64,000 nucleotides of DNA from Gonocerus acuteangulatus (GCA_946811695.1 OX328131.1:12681141-12745140), one strand, 5' to 3'. Positions 43,583 to 54,705 are shown, numbered from the stretch's first letter. Translations and numbers: made by a program. The notes: generated by a model from the sequence alone, not told the origin.

Positions 43583-44378
43583 GGTTTTGATTTTTTTCTC
43601 TAGCATGTTCTAACATTGCCTTCCACAAAAATACCTCGTTTGGTTTTTTACAAAAAGCATCTTCCAGTATAAAAAAATGTAAGTATATTGAACAACGGCC
43701 CTCACAGGGATCATTGGAGGACCAGAACGCATATTTTACAATTGACAGAAATGCCTTCATGAGGTTATTCTCGAAGCTTATCAAGAGCTCCTGGCCATAA
43801 GCTTTTTTCCAATCGCTGAAATTAATCATTAAGGATTTCATGAACCAGCCAGTCCTCGAGTCGCTCTTAGAATAGAGGATAGAATAATTGTCCTTGCCTA
43901 TCTGCAGAAAAAAAAGTTTCTTCCTAAAAAATAAAATAAAAAAAAAAAACGTAATAAGTAAGATTATCACACCAGGTTAAATATTTCGGACTTCATTTCT
44001 GAGGCAAGCTGCCAGATTTTCTCCAAATTCTTTTAAATGCCCGAGTTATTCTCGTCCATTTTGCCTGCTGTGGACGGTAACGTTGGAAAACAAACTTTCT
44101 TCCGTCCACAATACCCGCTGGAGGATGTCTGGATGACGTTCCAACATGTCCAGCACCCACCTGCAAATCAATGCTCTCTGCTCCTGATCCCCGGGCCTCA
44201 ACTCCTGAACTTGCTGTAATCTGAAGAAAGACGTTCTGGTCCTCCAATGATTGCCGTTGTTCAATATACTTACATTATTTTATACTGGAAGATGCTTTTT
44301 TAAAAAAAAATCAAACAAGGTATTTTTGTGTAAGGCAATGTTAGTAGAACATACTAAAGAAAAAAATTATCAAAATCG
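43583..44378. mobile_element. Inverted-repeat unit around a DDE transposase fragment
   Basis: 43583-43730 and 44231-44378 are inverse copies of about 148 bp (TTGTTCAATATACTTACAT and ATACTGGAAGATGCTTTTT in both). The space between holds the transposase fragment at 43993-44264. Arms this long could come from an inverted duplication as easily as from true TIRs. Confidence 0.7.
44046..44264 (-). pseudogene. Tc1/IS630-superfamily transposase fragment
   Basis: The minus strand reads LQQVQELRPGDQEQRALICR, then WVLDMLERHPDILQRVLWTEESLF. This is the start of the DDE catalytic domain in a large insect/arthropod transposase family related to Tc1/mariner, where the usual text is ELxxxDxxxRxxFCxW followed by LxxILxTDEAxF. 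The first catalytic Asp is Glu here (WTEE). The homology breaks after SLF. The N-terminal HTH and the C-terminal half are missing. Confidence 0.65.
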
Positions 44379-44529
44379 GCCACCATTTGACGGTTGTAAT
44401 GGAATGGCCCACGTATACGCTGTTAATGGTCACTTTGGCCATAAGGATTCATTTCTGACCTATGGTGCCGTTGACTTTTTTCTTCCTTCGTGACTCGCAG
44501 TTTCGAAATATGCAATAAAAAATTTTGAC

Positions 44530-44566
44530 CTTGAATAACATTTCAAGGTCAATTTTGCGGGGGTTA
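44530..44566. repeat. Short hairpin
   Basis: TTGACCTTGAA and TTTCAAGGTCAA are inverse around a short AT loop. Confidence 0.7.
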
Positions 44567-45036
44567 ATATGGGGGTTATTTTTACCGATCTCGCATTGGA
44601 GAATCATCTGGCCAACGGATGACCATTATTTTTGTGAGACCCTGTACCTAGTATTGACATAGTACATATACAGCCACCTTCTTGGAATTAGAAAAATCAC
44701 AGTTACCTAGACTCAATGCGTAAAGTTTTATTTTCTTTCTCGGTTTTCCTTTATTTCTTCAATTACAAAATAAATATGAATATTAAAATATGTAGTAAAC
44801 ATATGTATTTATGGCAAAATATGTAAAAATATAGAGTTTTGACAAAATATGTAAAATAAAAAACTGTTTAAATACTTTTAAAAACTGTTTAAATACTTAA
44901 AACGTGCAGAATTACATACTTAAGATTTACGAATCAGAAAAGAATAAGTAAATACAATTACATCTGTTCCCTCGTGATTAATATTTCTGTAAAGCTTCAC
45001 TTCTAAAATTGTTTTCAAATTAAGTCATTATATATA

Positions 45037-45180
45037 CAGGGGTCGAAATTGTCCTATATTTTGAGACCAGAGTTTCTGTACATTTAAATTTAATCGCCGA
45101 AAATTAATGATTTTTGTTGATTTAAGTCTTTAAATTTACAGAAATTCCGGTTTCAAAATATAGGTAAACTTCAACCCCTG
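45037..45180. mobile_element. mariner-type MITE
   Basis: 144 bp with inverted repeats of about 60 bp: CAGGGGTCGAAATT and CTATATTTTGA at the left, and the inverse ending in TTCAACCCCTG at the right. It is flanked by TA on both sides (45035-45036 and 45181-45182), the target duplication of Tc1/mariner elements. It is non-coding. Confidence 0.88.
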
Positions 45181-45689
45181 TATATATGATCCGTCAATTC
45201 TGCTATGCTCCCAAAATTATCCACTTAAGACCCACCACTTTAGAATAGTTATTTTATTATTTGCATTGTAAATAAACAAATATTTTAGTTACAGGTTTAT
45301 ATAATGAACAACTAGGTAATAACCAGCTCTCTATATAGACTAGATACATTTAAAAAGTCTGATTTCTTTTTTAAAGCCGGGTTTAGTAAACAAATTCAAT
45401 TTAAATAAAAAAAATCCGATTTAAATAAAAAAAATCTGATTTAAATCAAATAAATCTGATTTTTTTGATTTTTTTAAAAAAAATCATGATTTTTTTACAC
45501 ACTGGTTAAGATATATTAGGAAGTGTCGATATTGTTTGGCTCCTACCATATACTGTTTTGCACTGATATCTATACATAGGCCAGAACAATTAATTATTGT
45601 ACTTCAAATTGTACGGATTTTAAATTAACATGAATTAAGAAGATTAATGTTATTAAAGGATGGGTGGGCATAGGGTCGATCTGGGGCAT

Positions 45690-45795
45690 CAATACCTACC
45701 CTTGAAGGAACAAAATTGAAGATAAACTTTTCAGAGCGCGCCCGAGTTTTGATTAGTCGAGTTCTCTACCACTAAGCTAACCTCACCTCTAACCT
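45690..45795 (-). mobile_element. SINE family C, truncated
   Basis: Minus strand: GAGGTTAGCTTAGTGGTAGA (box A) and GAACTCGACTAATC, then a short body with CGGGCGCGCTCTGAA, matching the head of 48531-48800. Confidence 0.75.
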
Positions 45796-45826
45796 CCGCT
45801 TATCAATAAAAAAAACACATATTTTT

Positions 45827-45925
45827 AGGACGGGTTATCTACAGGTAACCGCCCTTTTAATGACTTTTCTTTTTTTAGAACGAAAAGCCACTTGTAGGAA
45901 TCGAATCCACGATATTAACTTTTCC
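45827..45925 (-). mobile_element. SINE family A, 5'-truncated
   Basis: Minus strand: TGGATTCGATTCCTACAAG, then GGGCGGTTACCTGTAGATAA and CCCGTCCTAAAA. Confidence 0.75.
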
Positions 45926-46489
45926 TCCTCAAATCAATCAATTTTAATGTTGATATTAACGTAAGAGTTAATTTTAATCCCCTAACGTCATACTAAATGT
46001 TATCCCGTCGACGTGAGCGGTATCCATACCCCGCTAATCTTCCCATTAGTGTGTCCGGGTCGATAATAATAGCTTGCTAAGTTGCAATCTAGGTCATCCT
46101 GGGTTAAGTTAGCGGCTTCAACTAGGCCACTCGCCTGGGGCTTATTCAGCTATTTATAGCTCACTTAGCAAGATAATTATTCTAATTAAAGCAGGCTATC
46201 TCTCATCGTTTCCTAAATAATATGCAGTAAACACTAGATATGTCGAACTTCGATAATTCAAATCCTTAATTACGTCGAAGAGAATTTGGGAGTTAATGCC
46301 ACCTCAATAAGTGGATTTCAGCCCAAAATCGTGGAAAATTATGTAAAAAGTCTAACAGTAAATAGGCGTTTTGGGAGGGTCTTTTAAAATGTTTTATTTA
46401 CTGTTTATGATAGACAAGACTTAGGAACAAATAGAATGCTGCACACTGCTGAGTATACTTAAGCATTTGATGTAAGAGTTATCGTTACC

Positions 46490-46494
<5 letters not shown>

Positions 46495-46558
<64 letters not shown>

Positions 46559-46798
46559 CACTTGTTCTTTTTTCTTTATTTGGCAGAGGGTCCGCCTGAC
46601 TCAAGCCAGTACACATAACGAGAGGACTTCCCAATAAGGAAAGCCCCTGAAGACGTGCGAATTAAGGCACGAAACATGTCGGGCGAAATAGATGAAATAA
46701 AATAGTTGAACAAAAACAAATGGTGTTCTGCTTCATCGACCCTCTGCCAAATAAAGAAAAAGAACAAGTGGAAAATATATATTGGGTCATATTCAGAA

Positions 46799-46858
<60 letters not shown>

Positions 46859-46876
46859 GTATATGTATATGTATAT
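46495..46876. mobile_element. (TA)n-embedded fold-back element with hammerhead
   Basis: (TA)n at 46495-46555 and 46799-46852 flank the unit. The arms 46556-46592 and 46738-46773 are inverse copies of about 36 bp (CTTTATTTGGCAGAGGGTC in the left arm). Between the arms is a 145-nt core with a hammerhead-like motif and ACATGTCGGGCGAAATAG, a common PLE-type terminus. The palindrome at 244-360 is the same family. The flank GGGTCATATTCAGAAGAATA at 46784 matches the decayed AATTCTTGTGAAAGATGACC at 215-234. Confidence 0.8.
46647..46674 (+). ncRNA. Hammerhead-ribozyme-like motif
   Basis: CTGAAGA (46647-46653), one extra C, stem II GTGC/GCAC around GAATTAAG, then GAAA and C. CTGANGA and GAAA are the two conserved core strands of the hammerhead, and position 7 tolerates any base. 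Stem I and III partners are short, as in the minimal hammerheads reported from Penelope-like elements. Self-cleavage is an inference. Confidence 0.6.
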
Positions 46877-46879
46877 ATA

Positions 46880-48525
46880 TGATTGATTTGTGAGACGGCT
46901 TCTCTCTCCAGCGGTGTTCTTCCTCTGCTTACTGCAATATTTCGTCGGGTTCATCTCCGACTTCTTCAGGCTGCTATGTGTCGTCCTCGGTGGTTGTCAA
47001 GGGAATCATTCCCTAAATAAACATATTTTTTTGTCATTTCTAAAGACCTGGTGTATACAAAATATTTTACTGTTTAATTTTCAATATCCTAACCACCGTT
47101 TTCCAATAATGAGACCGATCGCTTTAACAAAACTTGAAATAACGCGTTATGTAGAAAATGTTCTAAACTTTCAAATCGACAGGTTGTCTAGTACACGAAA
47201 AAGTCACGAAAATCACTAAACTGTCACGAAATTTAAAATAGGGGACTCAAATCACGAAAAAGTCATGAATTTTGAAACCATGTCACAAAATTTCAGATTT
47301 ACCGGTGCCTAATGTAATACCAGGACTTTTGCGCATTCGTTATTGTCGCTGTTTTTGTGCGGCGATGCACTTCTGTCTGCCACTCCCACCCCCTGTTAGA
47401 TTCCTTTGTTGTAGCATTTGCACATCAATTATCCATTATTTACATATATTTAGTGAAATTATTTTCTTTACAATAGGCATGAAATTTCTTTACAAAATCA
47501 TGAAATTGGCTTTGACAAAATTAGTGGATACACTGGTCAAGATAATCTTACGATTTCTTAGCCTTTTTTAAGATATTTCATAAAATATACGAAAATATTT
47601 AAACTTCTTACTTCTTTTCAAAAACGTTTGTAGAAGACTCTTTAGTGAAAACATCTCATAGTTGTCAACGCCTTAATGGATAATAAATATAACGAACTCC
47701 TTTTTAGAGAAAAAAAACTTTTTCTCAACCATAAATAGTAAATAATCAAAATAATACATGACACATAAAATAGGCTTGTCATAAACACTATAAAACTATA
47801 AAAAATAAATAAATAAATGGCATTTGAAGATTTCTCATGATTAATCTTATCGGAATTGTTGATAAGATATAAAGAAATTGGAAAATTGATTTGAATCAAT
47901 AAATGGAATGACGAACATTATTGCAGTTAATGAAATTTTTTTAGTTCAAATCGAGAAGAAATTTAAACATTTCAATGAATTCAATATAATTTCATTTGAA
48001 TCGCCTAAAGTAAAGTGATGCATACATATTAGCCTAATAATTCCATTTTTCCTATTGTTCAATCCGGATATGACCTTGGTTACATTAAAATCCTCCTCCA
48101 TATCAATATTAGTGAAATCGGCTCCGACAATCCAAACACCAGGAGCAAACATAGATTACTGATACTAGAATCCTTTGTGTTCACCGAGATAAGTATTCGG
48201 AGTATTTACTTACTTTTTATCAACATCCTCAACAAACAACTCTCTGTTAATAAAAATATCATAAGTATAATATGACTAAGCAACCATTTCCAGGCAAATA
48301 TTTATTCAGAGGATTTGGGGCTTTATCAACCCGCGTTTATGTTTGTTCGATAAACTTCGGGTTCTTCTTAGTGAATCATTGGTTATGATTTTCTGTTGGT
48401 TTCATTTATTTCCTTCCTCTCTAGTGCTGTGCATTCGATTTGCAATGCGGGTAACGTATTTTAGCGCCTTCCATAGAAATGCACCTAATTGTTCCTCTCG
48501 TTAATGGATTATTATCCTATATGTT
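46880..48525. other. Unassigned AT-rich sequence
   Basis: A minus-strand open frame at 47946-48152 (WIVGADFTNIDMEEDFNVTK) reads somewhat like an exon but has no match I recognise. Nothing else stands out. Confidence 0.35.
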
Positions 48526-48530
48526 TATAG

Positions 48531-48800
48531 GGGGCGAGGTTAGCTCATCGGTAGAGAACTGAATTAATATACTGTAATACCTCGAGTACAAAACTCGAGC
48601 GCACTGAAGATGTTATCGTCTTGTCTCTTCATTGGTAGGTTGGATTCGGGTTGCCAGCCCGTCTCTAGGCCCAACTAATTAGCCATCTCTAGGCCTTTAA
48701 TTGATTTATTATTGGGTACCCGTGAAGGGGGAAATCAGCAGACCAGAGCATTGTACTGACACTATCTCTCTATTGTGCCGTATGGTCAAAAACCAGATAC
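48531..48800 (+). mobile_element. tRNA-derived SINE, family C
   Basis: GCGAGGTTAGCTCATCGGTA (box A) and CGAGTACAAAACTCGAG begin the copy. The body has CCGTCTCTAGGCCCAACT, TTATTGGGTACCC and ACACTATCTCTCTATTGTGCC, parallel to 12677-12950. Confidence 0.8.
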
Positions 48801-48834
48801 CTCTACAGTATCGGCTCCTCCGAGCCTTCGTGTC

Positions 48835-48836
<2 letters not shown>

Positions 48837-48909
<73 letters not shown>

Positions 48910-48910
48910 A

Positions 48911-48954
<44 letters not shown>

Positions 48955-48963
48955 ACTATATAT
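48837..48963. repeat. (TA)n microsatellite with CA/CATA interruptions
   Basis: About 125 bp of TA broken by CACA and CATA units. It sits directly after the SINE C body. Confidence 0.95.
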
Positions 48964-48969
48964 TTGTCA

Positions 48970-49955
48970 AATACCACTCACTCACTCACTCATCTCTCAA
49001 CGCCCAGCCCAAACCGCTCGACAGAAAATTTTGAAATTTTGCATGGACACTCCCTATATAAACGTAGGCGCTCGCAAAGAAAGGATTTTTTGATATTCGT
49101 ATTTTTAAGCATTTTTAGGGGGGTTTAAAGTTTGAGTTGGTTAGAGAAGGCAAGCCTAGGCAGCCTGCGTTGCTAGGACGATAAAGAACAGCTGTTACCG
49201 TACATTATCTATTTCATAGTTTTATTTCTAATTGAGGTTAATTTCAACTATGATGGCAGACCTTGAATTACTAGAAATTAACTGTCCCTCATAGAGTTTT
49301 AATTGCGTTTCTTTTCTGCCTGTCCCCGTCAGATAGGCTTGCCATATTTTAGGAGAGTTTGGGGGGGAATAAAAAGTGTAAAAATTATAAGCAAAATAGT
49401 TGGTGAGTTTTAAGCCTAGCAACTAACGGGAAGGGGGAATCCTAAACTGTTAGTCTACCCAAACCTTAAAAATAAGAACGGAACTTTTTTTGCTACTTGA
49501 TTTTCTTAAAACAATCTCTCAGCCAAATATTAGTGTCTGGCAGCTGGCAGCGCTGTGCAGGTAGTTCCAGCGTTTTACAGTTAGATTACTTCTGATTTCT
49601 TTGACACTGTGAGCAGTAGTAAAAGTAACCGATTTAAAAAAGATTCTTATAAACATGAATTCATTACTTTTTACATCTTACAGCCTTTTCCGGGACATTG
49701 ATAAAATCGGGCGGGACACCGAAACAATTGCAAAATACCGGGACAGTCCCGGTCAAACCGTGATGTATGGCATATCCTTAGGTTTTCCAGGCGAGGTAAT
49801 AATATCCGGAACCATTGCACAGCCTCCTCGCCTATAACCTTGGTAATACTCGTAAATATATTGGGTGTTACCATATGACTTCTTGGAATTAGGATTAAAT
49901 TTTATTCTCGATGGTCCTGGTGGGATCTTTTATTCCTTTTTCGTATGTATTCGGG
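48970..49955. other. Unassigned sequence
   Basis: (CTCA)n at 48975-48991. A plus-strand stretch at about 49660-49840 contains CCGGGACA repeats. No gene recognised. Confidence 0.4.
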
Positions 49956-49959
49956 CCTA

Positions 49960-51197
49960 TGTTCGAGCTGGCTGAGGTGGTCCTCACATCATGCTATTTC
50001 CAATACGAGGAGGTCATCTACAGGCAGCGAGACGGGGTAGCGATGGGTAGCCCCCTTTCCTCAGTGGTGGCCGATATCTTTATGGAGGAGTACGGACTGC
50101 AAGTCATGGAGAAGGCCCCGGAGAAACCGGCGCTATGGCTGAGGTGAGAAACTCGAGCGCTTTCTAGCCTTCCTGAACAGCTACCATCCGGCCATCAAGT
50201 TTACTATGGAAAAGGAGACTGATAACCGACTCCCGTTTCTGGACCTCCAGGAACCGGGTGGGAGATTCGGACATACTGTGTACCGGAAGCCGACGGCGAC
50301 GGGAAGGTACTTACACGCCGATTCTCATCACCTTCCTGCCCAGAAGAATGGAGTGATCAAGACCCTGACACTGAGAGCCCTTAGGCTGTGCAGCAGTAGG
50401 ACCTACCTAGACGCGGAACTGGCTCACCTCAAGGAGGATTTCCTTAGGAACGGGTACGGATCTAAGGAAGTCTCTCGGACTATGAAGGGAGTCCTGAGAC
50501 AGCAGCGACAAGGTGGAGGCACAAAGCCGGAGGGGACGGTGGAGGCACAAAGCCGGAGGGGACGGTGGAGAGGAGGGCAACGTTGCCTTACGTGCGAGGT
50601 GTCAGTGAGAAGATTGGCAGGATGTTTATGGGACTCGGAGTGGAGGTAGCTTACAAACCCCTAGATAAGATGAGCGACTGGCTGGGTTCAGCAAAGGACA
50701 AGCAGTGGCTGCAGGATAAGGGTGTTTACCTTCTTCCATACGATTGCGGGACAGTTTATGTCGGGCAGACCGGGAAGAAGGTGGCCACAAGAATTGGGCA
50801 GCACTGCGCTGATTACCGTCTGAGACGCACGAAAACTTCTGCTGTCGCGAGACACGGGGAGGAGTGCTCCGGACAGATGCTGTTCGACCAGGCCAGGACG
50901 CTAGCGAAGGAAGATGTACTGGAGAGGAGGCTGGTCAGGGAGGCTATAGAGATCTCGAAGTATAAGAGTGTAGCGATGAACGGCGAGGACGGTCTAGCGC
51001 TACCTACAGTCTACGGGCCGGTTCTGAGACTTCTCCGGTCGGACGGTAGAATGCGCCCCGAACGGCGGACCAGGGATACCAATGAGCAGAGAAGACAGCT
51101 GATTGGTCCGCCTAGGGAGCGGAAAGAATGGCGGAACGAGGATAAAAGCCGGCAGGAGTGCGAGCCAAGCATAGCTCCTGCACACCCCGAAGAGTAA
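49960..51197 (+). pseudogene. Penelope-like element: RT C-terminal half and GIY-YIG
   Basis: GC-rich PLE coding sequence in three frames. Part 1 (to 50147) has FELAEVVLTSCYFQYEEVIY and QRDGVAMGSPLSSVVADIFM, a reverse transcriptase motif, then LWLR-stop. Part 2 (50146-50560) resumes EKLERFLAFLNSYHPAIKFT and continues DNRLPFLDLQ, then HHLPAQKNGVIKTLTLRA. The YVDD catalytic motif and about ten residues that normally join LWLR to EKLERFL are deleted. Part 3 (50565-51197) has LPYVRGVSEKIGRMF and GVYLLPYDCGTVYVGQTGKK, the GIY-YIG nuclease. A 26-bp tandem duplication at 50512-50563 causes the second frame break. The 5' part of the RT is absent. A hammerhead-like motif begins 10 bases after the stop. 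Confidence 0.88.
50512..50563 (+). repeat. 26-bp tandem duplication causing a frameshift
   Basis: GGTGGAGGCACAAAGCCGGA followed by GGGGAC occurs twice in direct succession, followed by a partial third GGTGGAG. Removing one unit puts the frame starting at 50146 in register with the GIY-YIG frame (positions 0 mod 3). Confidence 0.92.
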
Positions 51198-51206
51198 GGA
51201 ACACGT

Positions 51207-51237
51207 CTGATGAAGCCCAATAGGATTTGGGCGAAAT
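51207..51237 (+). ncRNA. Hammerhead-ribozyme-like motif 3' of the PLE
   Basis: CTGATGA (51207-51213), one extra A, a six-base stem II GCCCAA/TTGGGC around TAGGAT, then GAAA and T. Both core strands match the hammerhead consensus. It lies immediately after the PLE stop codon, where PLE ribozymes are known to occur. This is the best-preserved of the motifs in the window. Confidence 0.7.
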
Positions 51238-51304
51238 ATAACGGCCGGACAACGAGCACCGCTGGAGAAAGAAGCCGAGACAAGATCAAGACGATGCCCC
51301 TGCG

Positions 51305-52555
51305 AAGGAGCTTAAAGGTGGATTACGGTTCTATAGTATATTCATCTGCCAGTTCAAATACTCTGAAAGCGTTAGACTCAGTGCACAATACTGGAATTCG
51401 AATAGCTTTAGGAGCTTTTAGATCCAGTCCTGTGAAGAGCCTATATGCAGAGTCGGGAGAGCTTCCGCTGGATAATAGACGTCAGATGATGTGTCTCAAA
51501 TTTATTGCAAAATCAAAATCATTAAATTCCCAGTGTGTAAACTCGTTTTTAGACAATCCATACATAGGCCTATACACTGAAAGAGGAGCAAAACGACGGC
51601 CGCTCATAGTGCGCTGTATGCGCAAGAGAGAGAATGAACATGTTTTTACACAGCCAACGTATACACACAGACATCTTTCAATCCCTCCATGGAGAGTAAA
51701 CAACTTAACAATTGACCTTACTTTGTCAAAATTTAAGAAGAAATATGCACTTTCTAACCAGCTTTACAACATGACGTACAACAATTTAACAGAGACGAAT
51801 ACAGAAACAGTTTACATATTTACTGACGGATCTAAGATGAATGACCGCGTAGGTGCTGCTGCTATCGTAAATACAGAAAAATATCTCGTCACCTTACCAA
51901 AGAGCACGAGCATATACACCGCTGAGCTGCATGGAATTCTCTTAGGTCTAACTAACGTACAAACTACATCACAGAACATAACACTATGCTCGGACTCGTT
52001 AAGTTGTTTACTCTCCATACACATGTACAACACAAATCCTATTATCATACAAATTTTAGAACATCTTATCAGACTTCAATCACAAAACATACTGGTAACA
52101 ATGTTGTGGGTTCCAGGACACGAAAATATTGGACTGACAACGACTGCGGACGAACAAGCAAAACACGCCACCAGACGGGAATCTAGACTCAAACTTACTA
52201 ACGACTGAAGACTTATATTTACTAATTACAGAAAATATCCGTCTTGAATGGCAAGCCTCATGGTACAGCACAAGAGCTAACCTCCTAAGGGAGATAAAAA
52301 GCAGTACTCATGAATGGTAAGCTAATACGCAATTAACAAGACGTGATGAAGTTGTAATTACAAGACTACGCATTGGACATACACACTTAACACATTCCTA
52401 TCTCATAACAAAACAAGACAGACCTATATGCCAGACATGCAACTTACTAACAGAATGCAAAACACGAGACTACTTAACTATACCATATCACATGTCTGAA
52501 TTATTTTCCGAACAAAGCCCTCCCATTGCTACCATTTTACAACACTTACATAAAA
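51305..52555 (+). pseudogene. Jockey-type LINE C-terminus with RNase H domain
   Basis: Homology starts at about LRRSLKVDYGSIVYSSASS (51300) and reads KALDSVHNTGIRIALGAFRS, the usual segment after the reverse transcriptase. The RNase H domain follows: YIFTDGSKMNDRVGAAAIV, TAELHGILLGL, LCSDSLSCLLS and WVPGHENIGLTTTADEQAK. The four acidic residues (D of TDGS, E of AELHG, D of SDS and D of ADEQAK) are all present. A frameshift near 52195 and a TAA near 52320 follow. The C-terminal RLRIGHTHLTHSYLITKQ and PICQTCNLLTECKTRDYL is then still readable to 52555. Upstream RT is absent. The reading frame is open across the junction with the PLE tail from 51210. Confidence 0.82.
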
Positions 52556-52638
52556 TAAAACTTTATGACAAAATATGACACAACCTACCGTGTATATGCA
52601 TGTTTGGTGCGTGTGCGCGAACGTGTGTGATGTTCGTG

Positions 52639-52639
<1 letters not shown>

Positions 52640-52671
<32 letters not shown>

Positions 52672-52757
52672 TTGTTTGTGTGTGTGTGTGTGTGTGTGTG
52701 CGCGCTCGCGCGTGTGTGTGTGTGTGTGTGTGTGTGCGCGTGTGTGTGTGTGTGTGA
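52640..52757. repeat. (TG)n microsatellite
   Basis: About 118 bp of TG with CGCGCTCGCG in the middle. It begins about 80 bp after the LINE fragment. Confidence 0.95.
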
Positions 52758-52759
52758 GC

Positions 52760-53555
52760 GTGGTTGTGTCAGGAGAGCCTTCAAAATTGAAAATACAGTC
52801 TTTATTTTAAATATCATACAATTCACACACAATAAAGATTTCCATCTTGCAATAAACAAAATTATTATTTATTACTGTCGCAATTTGTCATTCTTTATTT
52901 TGTTATATTCTATACATTAAATGATGAAATCAATTATTTGGTTTGATTTAATTATTTATTTTATTTTATATTAATGTTATTATTTTTTTTATTTGTTTAT
53001 TTTTTTTTTAAATTTTTATTTTTATTTATTTTTTTTTCTCCTTTATTTTTTAATCTTTTTTTTTTCTTTTTCTTTTTTGAAATTGAATATAATGAATTTA
53101 TATTCTTTAGCCTTCATATAGTTTTAATTGATTATTTTTATGAGAGCAAATCACCTTGCCGTTGTGAAGCTCCATGAGTAAATAAATAAAAAATAAATAA
53201 ATCTTTTTATAAAATAAGAAATAACGATAACTTCCGTTGGAGGCTATGAGGAAGGTTATATAGATAGGAGAATTCAAAACAAAGTACGCATACGTCATCA
53301 TGATTAGCCACAGCCATCTTGATTACCACAGCCACTCCAAACTTATTACCAAAACCTTTCACCGTTTCTTAGCTTATTTTACTACAATACTAATTTTACT
53401 AATAAATGCAATTTAAAAGAAGAAACAAACAATTAAAAAGTGAGATAAAAAAAGAGAAAAACCCTTTCAAAACAACAAAACAAACACTTTTTAAGTTTTA
53501 AGCGCGAATACCTCTGATTGACGTTGCCCCATCGAATATTGCTTCGGAACCTTTT
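52760..53555. other. AT-rich unassigned sequence
   Basis: T-rich tract at 52980-53080. No gene or repeat recognised. Confidence 0.5.
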
Positions 53556-53559
53556 TTTG

Positions 53560-54129
53560 TAGAGAATTTAGTAAGCATTCGAATGGTCACTTTCCACTTA
53601 CTACGATTTCCCAACCGTTATCGAGATATTTACGAAAAATGTATGAAGATCCGAAAACGTTTCATGTCTATTAATAAAATTTTTTTTTCGCATACTTCCT
53701 TAACTCCAAATATAACCAAAATTTAAAAATCTTAGTTGGGATTAATTTCCAATATGTAAAAAATATTTCAATTGAATCCCGCGATTCTAAGTACCCACAA
53801 AAAAATAATGACTTACAAAAACATTGATTCCACTTTTCTCAAAAACGGTTACAGATATCGCCTTAAAAATGGTTTCATTCGTTTTCCTATGTTAAGAAAC
53901 TTATAAAACAAGTACCTGCAAGCATATAAACTCAAAAACGTAAGCGTTACGATTTTTTTTGCGCGAATTTCGCCCCAAACACTATCTTCCCGTGGGCGAA
54001 TTCTGCTGGTTGACCTTTCAAATTAGAAGACAGATTTTTGTACCAAATTTCATCAAAATCGGGCCATTTTTGAGCTTGTTAGAGCGTTAACAGACAAGCA
54101 TATATATAAATATGTACATATATATATAC

Positions 54130-54162
<33 letters not shown>

Positions 54163-54308
54163 TACATACAAATTTGAGCCACCTATATTTTCGTGATCTA
54201 TAGGGTCTGAAACGTGAAAGTTTCTAGTCGGCACTTCCGGATTGCGTCTTGAGGTCAACCTCATAAGCGGGTTCTCCCTATGGAGATAGGGAGTAACCGC
54301 GCTAAAAC
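53560..54308 (+). repeat. Microsatellite-bearing repeat R1, copy 3
   Basis: Contains CACTTTCCACTTACTACGAT, CTTAACTCCAAATATAACCA, AAAACGGTTACAGATATCGC, GAATTTCGCCCCAAAC, (TA)n at 54099-54170, CTAGTCGGCACTTCCGG and the terminal hairpin ending CGCGCTAAAAC. All blocks are in the same order as the inverse of 37750-38760. Confidence 0.82.
54099..54170. repeat. (TA)n/(TACATA)n microsatellite inside R1
   Basis: TA repeats with TACATA and TGTA interruptions. Confidence 0.95.
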
Positions 54309-54654
54309 AAAACCATTTAGAAATTGAGTCACCGTCGGAATTCATTTCATCTTAATTGATTTTAGTACATGGCTTTCTCTAATATTAATTTCGGTGGTAG
54401 TCTTGTACTTCTAAGGTTATTCTTTGAGTGTATTTTTCAGTTGTCTCTGAGAGGAGTATAGCCGTGGTTGGATGTACACCTTCCGAACCGGACCCAGGTA
54501 CAAGGGTTGAACGACCTCCGATCCTGTCCGGCTGTCCTGTCTCCTCCTACCGCTTTCGACCTAAACCTTTTTTAGTATTTCTTCCTATCTTCCATTAACA
54601 GTGAGAAAGTTTAGTCTTATGGTAATGAAAGTTCTCTCTCATTTCATCTTTTCT

Positions 54655-54705
54655 TGATGAAGGCTTAAATTTCAATCCGAAACATTTGCAAAAATAAGAC
54701 TCATT
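54655..54705 (+). other. Hammerhead-like / PLE-terminus relic
   Basis: TTGATGAAGGCTTAAATTTC and ATCCGAAACATTTGC. TGATGA and CGAAAC are spaced as in a hammerhead, but stem II pairs only weakly (GG/CC). Confidence 0.35.

Noticed and set aside
52563..52920. Cys-Val or His-Thr repeat frames
   Set aside because: Translations of the (TG)n microsatellite.
54470..54560. tRNA-like SINE head
   Set aside because: Weak box A/B resemblance only, with no family tail or target duplication.
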